Of a DNA stretch of 32,348 nucleotides, positions 1 to 6,961 are shown in pieces; position 1 is the stretch's first letter; each line of letters opens with the position of its first letter. The stretch is from Neisseria polysaccharea ATCC 43768 (lineage in GTDB: Bacteria; Pseudomonadota; Gammaproteobacteria; Burkholderiales; Neisseriaceae). The DNA lies in contig ADBE01000131.1 in NCBI GenBank assembly GCA_000176735.1, positions 1-32,348 on the forward strand, in the 5' to 3' direction. The translations under genes were made by a program, and so were the position numbers. Under the pieces are notes generated by a model. The model was not told the origin of the DNA. It saw only the letters and a list, made by a program, of their open reading frames with translations, and did not search any database.

Positions 1-23
1 AAGTAGGTCACTGCCAAACACCC
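1..23 (+). rRNA. rrf: 5S rRNA, 3' end only
   Basis: The first ~23 bases (GTAGGTCACTGCCAAACACC) match the 3' end of a Neisseria 5S rRNA, with the same layout as the E. coli 5S end (GTAGGGAACTGCCAGGCAT). The rest of the rRNA operon lies to the left of the window. A rho-independent terminator follows at once. A comE copy next is the known arrangement behind Neisseria rRNA operons. The exact mature end is inferred. Confidence 0.8.
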
Positions 24-29
24 TTTCAG

Positions 30-54
30 AAACCCCTGATTATTCGGGGTTTTG
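30..54 (+). terminator. rRNA operon terminator
   Basis: AAACCCC (30-36) pairs with GGGGTTT (46-52), with loop TGATTATTC and a following T run. It lies directly after the 5S end and is a standard intrinsic terminator for the rRNA operon. Confidence 0.8.
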
Positions 55-127
55 CTTTGTCCGGAAAATGTCGGGGATGGTGGGACGGTATCCGTACGGT
101 GTCTGGTCGGGTTTGCGAAGGAACGGC

Positions 128-156
128 TTGAAACTTTGGGATATTCATTTTAGAAT
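128..156 (+). promoter_or_regulatory. comE promoter
   Basis: TTGAAA (128-133), a 17-base spacer and TAGAAT (151-156) form a good sigma-70 promoter about 50 bases before the comE ribosome site (AAAGGAAAA, 203-212). comE therefore does not need read-through from the rRNA operon. Confidence 0.65.
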
Positions 157-214
157 GACCCGTTTTATCGCCGCAGGATGCGGTTTTATTGTTTGCAACC
201 TTTAAAGGAAAACC

Positions 215-514
215 ATGAAGAAAATGTTCGTGCTGTTCTGTATGCTGTTCTCCTGCGCCTTCTCCCTTGCGGCGGTAAACATCAATGCGGCTTCGCCGCA
301 GGAGTTGGAGGTGCTGCCGGGAATAGGTCCGGCGAAGGCGAAAGCCATTGCGGAATACCGTGCGCAAAACGGCGCGTTCAAGTCTGTGGACGATTTGACG
401 AAGGTGAAGGGCATCGGCCCGGCGGTGCTGGCGAAGCTGAAGGATCAGGCTTCGGTCGGCGCGCCCGCGCCCAAAGCCCCGGCAAAACCGGTGCTGCCCG
501 CAGCTAAAAAATAG
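215..514 (+). CDS. comE: ComE/ComEA-family competence DNA-binding protein
   Basis: This 99-residue secreted protein has a signal peptide (about residues 1-19, hydrophobic MLFSCAFSLAA) and a helix-hairpin-helix core, with ELEVLPGIGPAKAKAIAEYR and VKGIGPAVLAKL as the two GIG hairpins. The Ala/Pro/Lys-rich tail ends in AAKK. HhH proteins of this family bind double-stranded DNA without sequence specificity in the periplasm and help pull incoming DNA through the outer membrane during transformation. Gonococci carry several near-identical copies, each behind an rRNA operon, as here. ATG 215 is chosen for the AAAGGAAAA site and the complete signal peptide. comP follows 87 bases later and is functionally related. 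Confidence 0.93.
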   Translation: MKKMFVLFCMLFSCAFSLAAVNINAASPQELEVLPGIGPAKAKAIAEYRAQNGAFKSVDDLTKVKGIGPAVLAKLKDQASVGAPAPKAPAKPVLPAAKK

Positions 515-601
515 AGTGGGAAATATGCATACTGCTGAATGGGATAGTAAGTCTGTTCAAAGAAATATGTTGAATAATCTGTTCTTATTGGAAGTAAAGT
601 A

Positions 602-1051
602 ATGACTGATAATCGGGGGTTTACGCTGGTTGAATTAATATCAGCGGTCTTGATATTGTCTGTACTTGCTTTAATTGTTTATCCGAGCTATCGCAATTAT
701 GTTGAGAAAGCAAAGATAAATGCAGTGCGGGCAGCCTTGTTAGAAAATGCACATTTTATGGAAAAGTTTTATCTGCAGAATGGGAGGTTTAAACAAACAT
801 CTACCAAATGGCCAAGTTTGCCGATTAAAGAGGCAGAAGGTTTTTGTATCCGTTTGAATGGAATCGCGCGCGGGGCTTTAGACAGTAAATTTATGTTGAA
901 GGCGGTAGCCATAGATAAAGATAAAAATCCTTTTATTATTAAGATGAATGAAAATCTAGTAACCTTTATTTGCAAGAAGTCCGCCAGTTCGTGTAATGAC
1001 GGACTGGATTATTTTAAAGGAAATGATAAGGACTGCAAGTTACTTAAGTAG
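602..1051 (+). CDS. comP: ComP, DUS-receptor type IV minor pilin
   Basis: A 149-residue type IV pilin-like protein. The short leader MTDNRG ends at the prepilin-peptidase site before FTLVELISAVLILSVLALIVYPSY, the class III signal and N-terminal helix with the conserved Glu at +5 of the mature protein. The body matches ComP (QNGRFKQTSTKWPSLPIKEA) and has the cysteine-rich C-terminal part (ICKK...SSCND...DKDCKLLK). ComP is a low-abundance pilin that binds the DNA uptake sequence on imported DNA at the pilus surface, giving Neisseria its self-DNA preference. No strong ribosome site is visible (AAGTAAAGTA precedes ATG). It lies 87 bases after comE, and a terminator-like hairpin follows at 1183-1216. 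The assignment is very secure. Confidence 0.95.
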   Translation: MTDNRGFTLVELISAVLILSVLALIVYPSYRNYVEKAKINAVRAALLENAHFMEKFYLQNGRFKQTSTKWPSLPIKEAEGFCIRLNGIARGALDSKFMLKAVAIDKDKNPFIIKMNENLVTFICKKSASSCNDGLDYFKGNDKDCKLLK

Positions 1052-1182
1052 GCTTGTTTACAAATCAATCGATAGTGTTTCAGTATTTGTGCGGGTTTCC
1101 GCCTTGAGGGAATGAGAATCGTGTAATATTAAGCCTATAGTTATGATCCGTAATCCGTATCTGGATTGTTTCCGGATAAAAG

Positions 1183-1216
1183 AATAAACCCAATCGGTGG
1201 GTCGTTTGGGTTTATT
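1183..1216. terminator. Hairpin downstream of comP
   Basis: AATAAACCCAA (1183-1193) pairs with TTGGGTTTATT (1206-1216) around an 11-base loop. A-rich and T-rich flanks allow it to terminate in both directions. It lies about 130 bases past the comP stop. Confidence 0.5.
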
Positions 1217-1391
1217 TCATTGATTGACAGAGTTTTTTGATAAATGGAAAGACAACGCTTTTTTAGGGGATGGTTTTGTTTTTCCTCTGATATTACCTAT
1301 AGGTTTCTGCCCCTTCCGTTCTAAATATATTATCCGATTCGGATAAGTCGAATAGGGTGCTTCTAATCTGAAAGGTTAAACAGATTTTATA

Positions 1392-1417
1392 ATGCCGTCT
1401 GAAAAAATCAGACAGCA
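1392..1417. repeat. DUS inverted pair, imperfect
   Basis: ATGCCGTCTGAA followed by TCAGACAGCAT: one full DUS and a degenerate inverted copy. The region between comP and here (1052-1390) otherwise shows only AT-rich non-coding sequence. Confidence 0.6.
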
Positions 1418-1428
1418 TCTTTCTTTAA

Positions 1429-1638
1429 TGCCGCCAGCTCTACCCCACGCTGAAACTGATACCTAACGCCTTCTACCTGATGGTTTTTGCATTGTTTTTC
1501 CGTACACTGACCGTAGTCATGTTGGCCGTGCATCCGACCTCCTACCTGCACAGTCTGAGCTCTTTGGGCGTGTTGTTCACCGCTTCGCTATATGCATAGC
1601 GTTACATCCCACCGTGCTTGGACGGTAAGCCCGGATAA
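1429..1638 (+). pseudogene. Remnant of an NnrS-like gene, 3' end
   Basis: Frame starting at 1441 reads YPTLKLIPNAFYLMVFALFF, then RTLTVVMLAVHPTSYLHSLS and SLGVLFTASLYA, then a TAG at 1597-1599, then RYIPPCLDGKPG and TAA at 1636. The hydrophobic helices and the RYxPxxLDGKPG ending resemble the C-terminus of NnrS-family membrane proteins of nitric-oxide metabolism. No start, no N-terminal part and one internal stop: a decayed 3' fragment between two DUS hairpins. The family assignment rests on recognition of the C-terminal pattern. Confidence 0.55.
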
Positions 1639-1655
1639 GGATTTAAATGCGGGTG

Positions 1656-1683
1656 GGCCGTCTGAAAATGTTTTCAGACGGCC
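1656..1683. terminator. DUS inverted-repeat terminator
   Basis: GGCCGTCTGAAAA (1656-1668) and TTTTCAGACGGCC (1671-1683) form a 13-bp perfect stem. It is the typical Neisseria DUS pair serving as a transcription terminator, here directly after the NnrS-like remnant. Confidence 0.75.
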
Positions 1684-1735
1684 TTAACTTTCTTCCCCCA
1701 AACTCCCGATACAATATTATTTACAACAAATAACT

Positions 1736-1787
1736 CAAGTATACAAAAAAATACTTGTCCCCCCCCCCCCCCCGCAAAACATAAAAT
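1736..1787 (+). promoter_or_regulatory. Poly-C tract in putative phase-variable promoter
   Basis: Fifteen consecutive C (1759-1773) lie 49 bases before the next start codon. A possible -35 (TTGTCC, 1755-1760) and -10 (TAAAAT, 1782-1787) straddle the tract with a 21-base spacer. Loss of four C would give the ideal 17. CAAGTAT (1736-1742) and ATACTTG (1751-1757) form an inverted repeat just upstream. The tract is seen; promoter function and switching are inferred by analogy with fetA and porA type promoters. Confidence 0.5.
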
Positions 1788-1822
1788 AACATTTCCTAAA
1801 ACTTTTATTTAAAGGAAATGTT

Positions 1823-2161
1823 ATGAAGAATTTTTTATTGGCAGTTGCATTATTGCCGATCGGAACCGCCGTAGCCGCCGACTATAGCAACTTAAGCCTA
1901 ACGGAAAGGGCAGCTATACTCAAACAAAAGATAATAGAAGTTTGCCATAAAGAAATAGATGATGGCGCAGCTAAAATGGGTGTGGATGAAGACCTAAAGC
2001 AAAAGCTAGGTCTAGAGCCACTTACAAAAAAAGTGTGTGAATGCACGGGTAGAAAATTTGAAAACCGTGTACGCAAAGGATTGGAAGTGGGTCAGGATCC
2101 GGCTCTATACTACAAGTACAAGGAAGAATGTTCTAATGCTGCTCTGCACCGAAAACATTGA
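1823..2161 (+). CDS. Small secreted four-cysteine protein, unknown function
   Basis: A 112-residue protein with a clear Sec signal peptide (MKNFLLAVALLPIGTAVAA, cleavage near residue 19). The mature part is polar and helical with four cysteines (C41, C72, C74, C103), which could form two disulfides in the periplasm. I do not recognise a named family. The ribosome site AAAGGAAA is 6 bases before ATG 1823. The 15-C tract upstream suggests phase-variable transcription, so it may be surface- or host-related. A long perfect hairpin follows at 2172-2209. A membrane protein gene lies 136 bases downstream, possibly independent. Confidence 0.7.
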   Translation: MKNFLLAVALLPIGTAVAADYSNLSLTERAAILKQKIIEVCHKEIDDGAAKMGVDEDLKQKLGLEPLTKKVCECTGRKFENRVRKGLEVGQDPALYYKYKEECSNAALHRKH

Positions 2162-2171
2162 AAATACCAAT

Positions 2172-2209
2172 GCCATCAGCCGTACATCTTCAGATGTACG
2201 GCTGATGGC
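2172..2209. terminator. 18-bp perfect hairpin after the secreted-protein gene
   Basis: GCCATCAGCCGTACATCT (2172-2189) and its exact complement (2192-2209) enclose a 2-base loop. It starts 11 bases past the stop codon. There is no T run, so it may terminate, stabilise the mRNA end or act as another palindromic signal. It contains no DUS. Confidence 0.5.
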
Positions 2210-2296
2210 CAATCTGTAGATACTTCTTCGGCCTGAAGAGGAAATACAAATGATTTGATGTCATGTCTAACCCAGTCGGGTTAAAGGAACTAAAAA

Positions 2297-2734
2297 ATGA
2301 ATGGATGGATTGTAATCGGCATTGTTTTTGCCACAACGTTTTTGTTATTGTTTTTCTTGCGTAAAGGCTTCCGTAAATTGGGTCGGCAATATGGGATATT
2401 TTCTACTTTGGTATTCGCTCTGATTTGTTTGGAAATATCTGTAATAATGGACTACGGTGTTCTTAGCGGTCTTCACAACATTCTATCCGGCATATGTATG
2501 TGTATGGCAACCATGCTTCTTCTTTGGATGCTGTCAAAATGGCACGAACGGAACGAGTCCCTTAATGCGGTAGTGATTGTTTTGGGTATTGTGCATGTGG
2601 CCTGCGTGATGACCGTGGTCTCCTTGCCAAATATAAACCCTTATCTTAAACTGATTGCGAATATTGTGTATTTAGCCCTACCCGCGCTGGCGGGTTACGA
2701 AATTTCCGAAGGAAAAAAGAACGCAGCAGGCTAA
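2297..2734 (+). CDS. Putative four-helix inner-membrane protein
   Basis: A 145-residue hydrophobic protein with four likely membrane helices: about residues 3-21 (WIVIGIVFATTFLLLFF), 34-52 (GIFSTLVFALICLEISVIM), 63-80 (LSGICMCMATMLLLWML) and 90-110 (AVVIVLGIVHVACVMTVVSL), with a further hydrophobic stretch near 117-132 (LIANIVYLALPALAGY). The C-terminal tail is charged (EISEGKKNAAG). Ribosome site AAAGGAA precedes ATG 2297. No family is recognised. A DUS terminator follows directly. It sits in an accessory stretch between two gene remnants, so it may be strain-variable. Confidence 0.65.
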   Translation: MNGWIVIGIVFATTFLLLFFLRKGFRKLGRQYGIFSTLVFALICLEISVIMDYGVLSGLHNILSGICMCMATMLLLWMLSKWHERNESLNAVVIVLGIVHVACVMTVVSLPNINPYLKLIANIVYLALPALAGYEISEGKKNAAG

Positions 2735-2754
2735 TGTCCGAGGAAGGATTGCAA

Positions 2755-2806
2755 AGGCCGTCTGAAAATGCGCCACCTGGAGCTCCGGGCGGTTTTCAGA
2801 CGGCCT
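2755..2806. terminator. DUS inverted-repeat terminator
   Basis: AGGCCGTCTGAAAA and TTTTCAGACGGCCT flank a short GC-rich middle (CACCTGGAGCTCCGGG). It is placed 20 bases after the membrane-protein stop and can also serve transcripts arriving on the - strand from hrpA. Confidence 0.75.
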
Positions 2807-2819
2807 CAAACCCTTATAT

Positions 2820-3010
2820 TCAATCGTGCCGGAATAGCATAACCATCCGCCGCGCACCTTCCACGCATTCCATCACGTCAGCCACCAACGCGATACGCAT
2901 ATAACCCTTGCTCCGGCGTATCCCGAGCCAAAAGACATCTCGGCAGAACCTGTATCAATACCTCGCGCCATAGTTTTAAATCGTTCCCGTCAGGCACTTT
3001 CAGCCAGATA
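2820..3010 (-). pseudogene. Remnant of dapC-like aminotransferase, 3' end
   Basis: On the - strand, 3009 to ~2905 reads IWLKVPDGNDLKLWREVL then QVLPRCLLARDTPEQG, and after a frame change GYMRIALVADVMECVEGARR and MVMLFRHD to a TGA at 2822-2820. This pattern (FLWLKVPxGxD, LPGxFLAR, GYxRIALVA, CVEAARRI) is the C-terminus of succinyldiaminopimelate / class-I aminotransferases such as DapC. The 5' part is absent, the body has at least one frameshift, and the hrpA reading frame ends inside it at 3000. It is a fragment left by a deletion that fused hrpA to dapC sequence. Confidence 0.6.
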
Positions 3011-3749
3011 TAATAAGACTCTCCCACTCCTTCAACAACCTCTTCACCGACACCGGATACGGTGTCTTCAATTCCTGCGCAAACAGCGACACTCTCAATT
3101 CTTCAATCATCCATCTAAACGCGGCGAGGTCGTCTGAAACGGGCTGTCCTTGTTTCGCCAAGCCGTCAGTTTTTTCCTGGCACATTTGTTCCAGCTCTTG
3201 AATATCGGCTTCGCGGGCTGCGTCGCGGGCGGGGTTGCCGCTGTATTTTTCGAGGCGCAAGGTCATGGCTTTGAGGTAGATGGGGAGGCGCGGCCATTGT
3301 GCCCACGGGGTGCGGGTGGCGAAGCCGGCGGCGAGCAGAGTTTGCAGGCGTAGTCTTAGGAGGTGGGTCAATGGATGTTTGCCGAGTTTGCCGTTAAGTT
3401 CGGCGTAGGCGGCGGCGGTTTCCTGCAAGTAGCGGCTGAGGGCTTCTTTGACGGCGGGCAGGCGGCTGCGGGCGCGTTTGATTTGCTCTTTGAAGGCTTT
3501 TTCGTTGCGCGGCAGCTCGTCTTCGCCGATAAAGGCGCGGTCGCAGACGGCTTGGGTGAGGTCGTCGCGCAGGGTGTCGGCGTTGATGTGTTTGAGCAGC
3601 ATGGCGGCTTGGGTGAAGCCTTGGATGCTTTTGTTTAAATCTTTTACCTGCTCTTTTAGTTGTAGTTTCATGAGTTCGATCACGCCTAATCTGTGGGCTT
3701 GTTCGGCGGCGGCAGATGTGTCGAACAGGCGCAGGGCGATGCGGCCGTC
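3000..3749 (-). pseudogene. hrpA: hrpA, C-terminal part, out of frame with the rest
   Basis: From about 3749 down to 3000 the frame reads DGRIALRLFDTSAAAEQAHR, then GVIELMKLQLKEQVKDLN, through VSVKRLLKEWESLIISG. It is the C-terminal domain of HrpA (DUF3418-type region). It continues the frame of the middle part after the loss of one G near 3750 (see 3750-6322). The last residues (about LIISG) come from the fused dapC remnant, not from a normal hrpA end. An AG-mucDUS type sequence (AGGTCGTCTGAA) is embedded at 3127-3138. Without a start of its own this part would not be made as a functional helicase domain. Confidence 0.8.
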
Positions 3750-4496
3750 TTTTCTTTTTGCAGGCCGAGGTAGCCGGTGAGCTGCTGTTTGCCGCGGGCG
3801 AATTTGATGGATTCGGGCAGGGTGCCGATGTCCCATGCGGTAATGTTGTCGCGCTCGAATTCTTGGGTGTTGTCGCGGAAGGTAACAGCGGCGGCTTGAC
3901 CGAGTTGTTGTTGCAACTCGTGCAGTTTGCGGCCGCCGGCAAGCTCTTGTCCGCCGTCGTCGATAATGCGCAGATTCAGATAGCAGTGTTCGGGCAATTC
4001 TTGCGTCGCCCATGCGTCTTGGTCGATTTGCTCGAGAATCCGCATATCGCCGGCGCCTTTGGCGATAAAGTGCGCCAACTGGGGAATGATGGCGGCTTGG
4101 CGGTCGGGATCGCTTTCGAGAAATTTGGTGATGAAATCGGGTACGGGCACGCAAATGCGGCGGATTTGCTTCGGCAGTGCTTTAATCAGCAGCTGGATTT
4201 TTTCGCGCAACATACCGGGCACCAGCCATTCTAGCGACGGCGCGTGCAGGCGGTTGAGGACGGTCAGCGGCACGGTCATGGTCACCCCGTCGAGCGGATG
4301 GTGCGGCTCGAAGCGGTAGGAAAGTTTGAACTTGCCGTCTGCGGTTTGCCAGAATTTGGGGAATTGCTCTTCGGTAATGTGTGCGGCGGCGTGCTGCATC
4401 AGATCGTCGCGGCTGAGGAACAGCAGGCGCGGGTTGTCGCGCTCGGCGGTTTTGAGCCAGGCTTGGAAGGTGCGGATGTCGGCAAGGGGTAGGGGT

Positions 4497-4550
4497 TTCA
4501 GACGGCCTTTTGGGGGTGCAGGCTGCTTTTTGGGTTTGGGGTCGTCTGAA
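4497..4550. repeat. Cluster of three DUS dialects in hrpA linker
   Basis: Within 54 bases: TTCAGACGGCCT (4497-4508, inverted AG-DUS), TGCAGGCTGCTT (4517-4528, inverted AAGCAGCCTGCA, the king3 dialect) and GGGTCGTCTGAA (4539-4550, one base from the mucosa dialect AGGTCGTCTGAA). The sequences are seen; dialect names are from published comparisons of Neisseriaceae. Confidence 0.75.
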
Positions 4551-4918
4551 ACATTTTGTAGGGTGTGTGAACTCGGTTCACGCACGCGGTTGCCTGTATC
4601 TTTGGAATCCGCGTGCGTGGCTTGCGCCACACATTCTACGTTGTGATTGTTAGATTTTAGGACATCTGCTGCATCCGCTCGTGCCAATAAGATGAGTTCG
4701 CCGGCAGTCTCAGCATCGGGATAGTGCACCAAGCCTGCTTCATCAAATTGCGCCATTACTCCGCTTTGTAATGTCGCCCATTCTTCGGCGGAACCGATGG
4801 ACGGGTCGCATTGCTGCTCGGCAATCAAGGCAACGATTTTGCCGTGCCATTGTTTGCTGTCAATCGTTACACGGTCACCGAGCAGTATCGGTTTACCGTC
4901 GGCGTAGCATAGGGAGTT

Positions 4919-5174
4919 TTCAGGTAGCCTTTGAGCTTTGGGGTCGTCTGAAACCGTTGAAACTGCGGCACCTTGTTCCCTCTCCTGCGGAAGAGGGTTA
5001 GGGAGAGGGTTTGCTGCGGCTGCGGAAAAGTTGGTTTGTGCGGCAACTGTTTTGCCCTCCACCCAACCCTCCCCCACGGGGGAGGGGGTGGTTTGCTGGG
5101 GATTTTCAGGTAGCCTTCGGGAGTGCAGGCTGCTTTCGGTGTGCAGGCTGCTTTCGGTGTGCAGGTCGTCTGAA
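4919..5174. repeat. Variant-DUS array and intergenic repeats inside hrpA
   Basis: TTCAGGTAGCCT (4919-4930 and 5105-5116, inverted AGGCTACCTGAA, the Eikenella dialect), GGGTCGTCTGAA (4941-4952), TGCAGGCTGCTT (5124-5135 and 5142-5153, king3 dialect, in two 18-bp tandem units) and AGGTCGTCTGAA (5163-5174, mucosa dialect). Between them lie the CCCTCTCC/GGGAGAGGG and CCCTCC/GGGAGGGG dyads typical of bacterial intergenic repeats, here translated in the hrpA frame. Confidence 0.75.
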
Positions 5175-6422
5175 ACCGCGTCCGCCGTATAAAAATCGGG
5201 CAGCCGTTCGTGATAAAACGCAAACAGGGCCTCATCATCAACCAGCACGTCTTGCTTGCGCGACTTGTGTTCCAACTCGCTAATTTCCTTAATCAGCTTT
5301 TTGTTGTGGACAAAAAAGTCCGCTTTCAAATCGCATTCCTGCACCACCAGCGCGCTGCGGATAAAGATTTCGCGGGCTTCTTCGGGGGCGATTCTGCCGT
5401 AGGACACGGGGCGGCGCGGCAAGACAGTCAGGCCGTAGAGCGTTACCCGTTCGCTGGCGATGACTTCGCCGCGTTTTTGTTCCCAGTGCGGCTCGAAATA
5501 GTGGTAGCGGACGAGGTGCGGCGCTTCCTGCTCTATCCATTCGGGCTGAATAGCGGCCACGTCGCGGGCATAAAGTTTTGTCGTTTCAACGAGTTCTGCC
5601 GCCATCACCCATTTGGGTTTGGCTTTGAACAGGGCGGAGGCGGGGAAAAGGTGGAAGCGGCTGCCGCGCGCGCCGGTGTAGTCGTTGCTGTCGGGCGATT
5701 TCATGCCGACGTTGGCGATGAGGCCGGTGAGCAGGGCGCGGTGGATTTGTTCGTAGCCCGCTTCTTTGGCGGCGCGGATTTGGGCGCGGTGTTGTTTCTT
5801 ATCCAGTTGTTTTTGTTTGAGTTTGGCGGATAAGTCTTGGTCGCCCACACTTTCAGACGACGTCAGTTGCTTGATTTCGGGAGGTCGTCTGAAAGCGGCT
5901 TCCTTGGTGGTCAAACCCATTTCAATCGCGGTTTGGGCAAGCTGGTGGTGCAGCTCGCGCCACTCGCGCATCCGCAGGTGCGACAGGAAATATTGACGGC
6001 ACCACTGCACCAACTGCTTGTTGGACAAGCCCTTGTCGCGCTCGCGCTGGAAGCTGTCCCAAATGTTCAGATAGGCAAGGAAATCGGACTGCTTGTCGGT
6101 AAAACGCTCGTGCGCCTTGGCTGCGGCATCGCGCGCTTCCAGCGGCCGCTCGCGCGGGTCTTGAATCGACAGCGCGGACGCGATCACCAATATTTCCGCC
6201 ATGCAGTCGTGCTTCTTCGCCGCCAACAAAATGCGCGCGATTTTCGGGTCGATGGGCAGGCGCGCCATTTGTTCTCCGAGTTTGGTCAGGCGGTAGCGGG
6301 AAATGTTTGATTTTTTTTCAATGGGTTGCATAAAATAGAAGTAGGTGATACGTTGAAAATTGAGGAAGTAAATTTTAACTTTTACAGAAGCCTGTGAATA
6401 CTCTCCAATTAAAATCATTAAA

Positions 6423-6476
6423 TATCAATTAATTACAAAATATCATAAAATATCAGAAATTATCAGTTTTTTATCA
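6423..6476 (+). repeat. Phased TATCA repeats (iteron- or operator-like)
   Basis: TATCA starts at 6423, 6441, 6451, 6461 and 6472, mostly within AAATATCA or AAATTATCA. The last four are 10-11 bases apart, on one face of the helix. The array lies just upstream of the first insert gene. It could bind the HTH protein encoded downstream, or be replication iterons; neither is shown. Confidence 0.5.
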
Positions 6477-6492
6477 ATGGAAGTTCTTCCAT
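6477..6492. repeat. Palindrome upstream of HicA-like gene
   Basis: ATGGAAG and CTTCCAT separated by TT form a 7-bp dyad directly after the TATCA array and about 40 bases before the start codon. It is a possible operator or leader hairpin. Confidence 0.4.
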
Positions 6493-6530
6493 GAATTTTT
6501 TATGATTCTCTCCATCGGATGGGGGTAATC

Positions 6531-6731
6531 ATGAAAAAATTTAGTACCAATTCAAAAATCAATTCTTTTATTCATTCACTACTAAATAGGGGGTGGAAAA
6601 TACAAAATAGGAAAAAGCATAATATTTTAGTAGCACCAAATAACCGTAGGATTGCAATTCCATCAACACCGAGCGATTGCAAAGCAATTCACAGTTTTAC
6701 CAAGCAGATTAAATATCTTTTTCAGGAGTAG
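6531..6731 (+). CDS. HicA-like small protein
   Basis: A 66-residue basic protein (MKKFSTNSKINSFIHSLLNR, GWKIQNRKKHNILVAPNNRR, IAIPSTPSDCKAIHSFTKQI). The pattern helix, GWxIxxxKKHxxxxxPxxRRxxxPxTPSD, helix is that of the dsRBD-fold HicA/YcfA superfamily, including phage and mobile-element versions. In HicA toxins the His acts in mRNA cleavage, and H31 here (the KKH) may be its equivalent. No HicB-type antitoxin is next to it, so a toxin role is not established. I chose ATG 6531 over 6519 because GGGGG sits 6 bases before it. It is the first gene of the insert, with the next start 7 bases after its stop. Confidence 0.6.
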   Translation: MKKFSTNSKINSFIHSLLNRGWKIQNRKKHNILVAPNNRRIAIPSTPSDCKAIHSFTKQIKYLFQE

Positions 6732-6738
6732 AGCTAAA

Positions 6739-6891
6739 ATGAGCAATAAACAAGCCAATCATCAATCAAACATGAGCAATGCTAACAAAGGCACGTCAGG
6801 AACAAATAAAACGTATTCACAAAATCAGGGAAATCGTGGCTGGCAAATGAATCCACAAAATCCTGCAAATAGCGGTAAAGGCAAAAAATAG
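6739..6891 (+). CDS. 50-aa Asn/Gln/Gly-rich peptide
   Basis: A 50-residue, very polar peptide (MSNKQANHQSNMSNANKGTS, GTNKTYSQNQGNRGWQMNPQ, NPANSGKGKK), without hydrophobic core or signal, so likely disordered. AGGAG lies 10 bases before ATG 6739, and it starts 7 bases after the HicA-like stop, so the two are probably one transcript. Short proteins with NKGTSGTN, QGNRGxQMNPN are found in other bacteria, where they are often mis-annotated; their function is not known to me. The good ribosome site and operon position support real translation. It could be a small antitoxin, nucleic-acid binder or regulator. Confidence 0.6.
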   Translation: MSNKQANHQSNMSNANKGTSGTNKTYSQNQGNRGWQMNPQNPANSGKGKK

Positions 6892-6910
6892 CCTTTGCCT
6901 TGCCTATAAG

Positions 6911-6940
6911 TGGCGATATTATACTTGGTATCGCCATTTT
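6911..6940 (+). promoter_or_regulatory. Palindrome overlapping promoter of the HTH gene
   Basis: TGGCGATA (6911-6918) and TATCGCCA (6929-6936) form an 8-bp dyad followed by TTTT. A possible promoter overlaps it: TTGCCT (6895-6900), 16 bases, TATTAT (6917-6922). It may be a terminator for the two small genes, an operator bound by the HTH protein, or both. Confidence 0.5.
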
Positions 6941-6961
6941 AATTGGCATATTGGGGGTATT

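Larger units (their letters stand above)
3750..6322 (-). pseudogene. hrpA: hrpA, central part of DEAH-box RNA helicase, broken
   Basis: After the insertion the helicase frame resumes as IEKKSNISRYRLTKLGEQMA, RLPIDPKIARILLAAKKHDC, matching the winged-helix/ratchet and OB-fold region of HrpA (LSNKQLVQWCRQYFLSHLRM; SALFKAKPKWVMAAELVETT; ARDVAAIQPEWIEQEAPHLV). A long linker (about 4500-5190) is built of in-frame intergenic repeats and variant DUS copies: two tandem 18-bp units encoding HTESSL, PSPVGEGWVEG, NPLPNPLPQERE. One base is missing at 3743-3754 (GAAAAGACGG where GAAAAGGACGG is needed), so the frame runs off to a stop at 3686. Upstream of 6322 the open frame extends into insert sequence only by chance. 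Confidence 0.85.

Noticed and set aside
6323-6418. Native start of the second hrpA half at 6418
   Set aside because: The extra residues come from insert sequence; the frame is open there by chance.
6531-6731. Calling a complete HicAB toxin-antitoxin pair
   Set aside because: Only the HicA-like half is present. The following 50-aa peptide has no HicB features.
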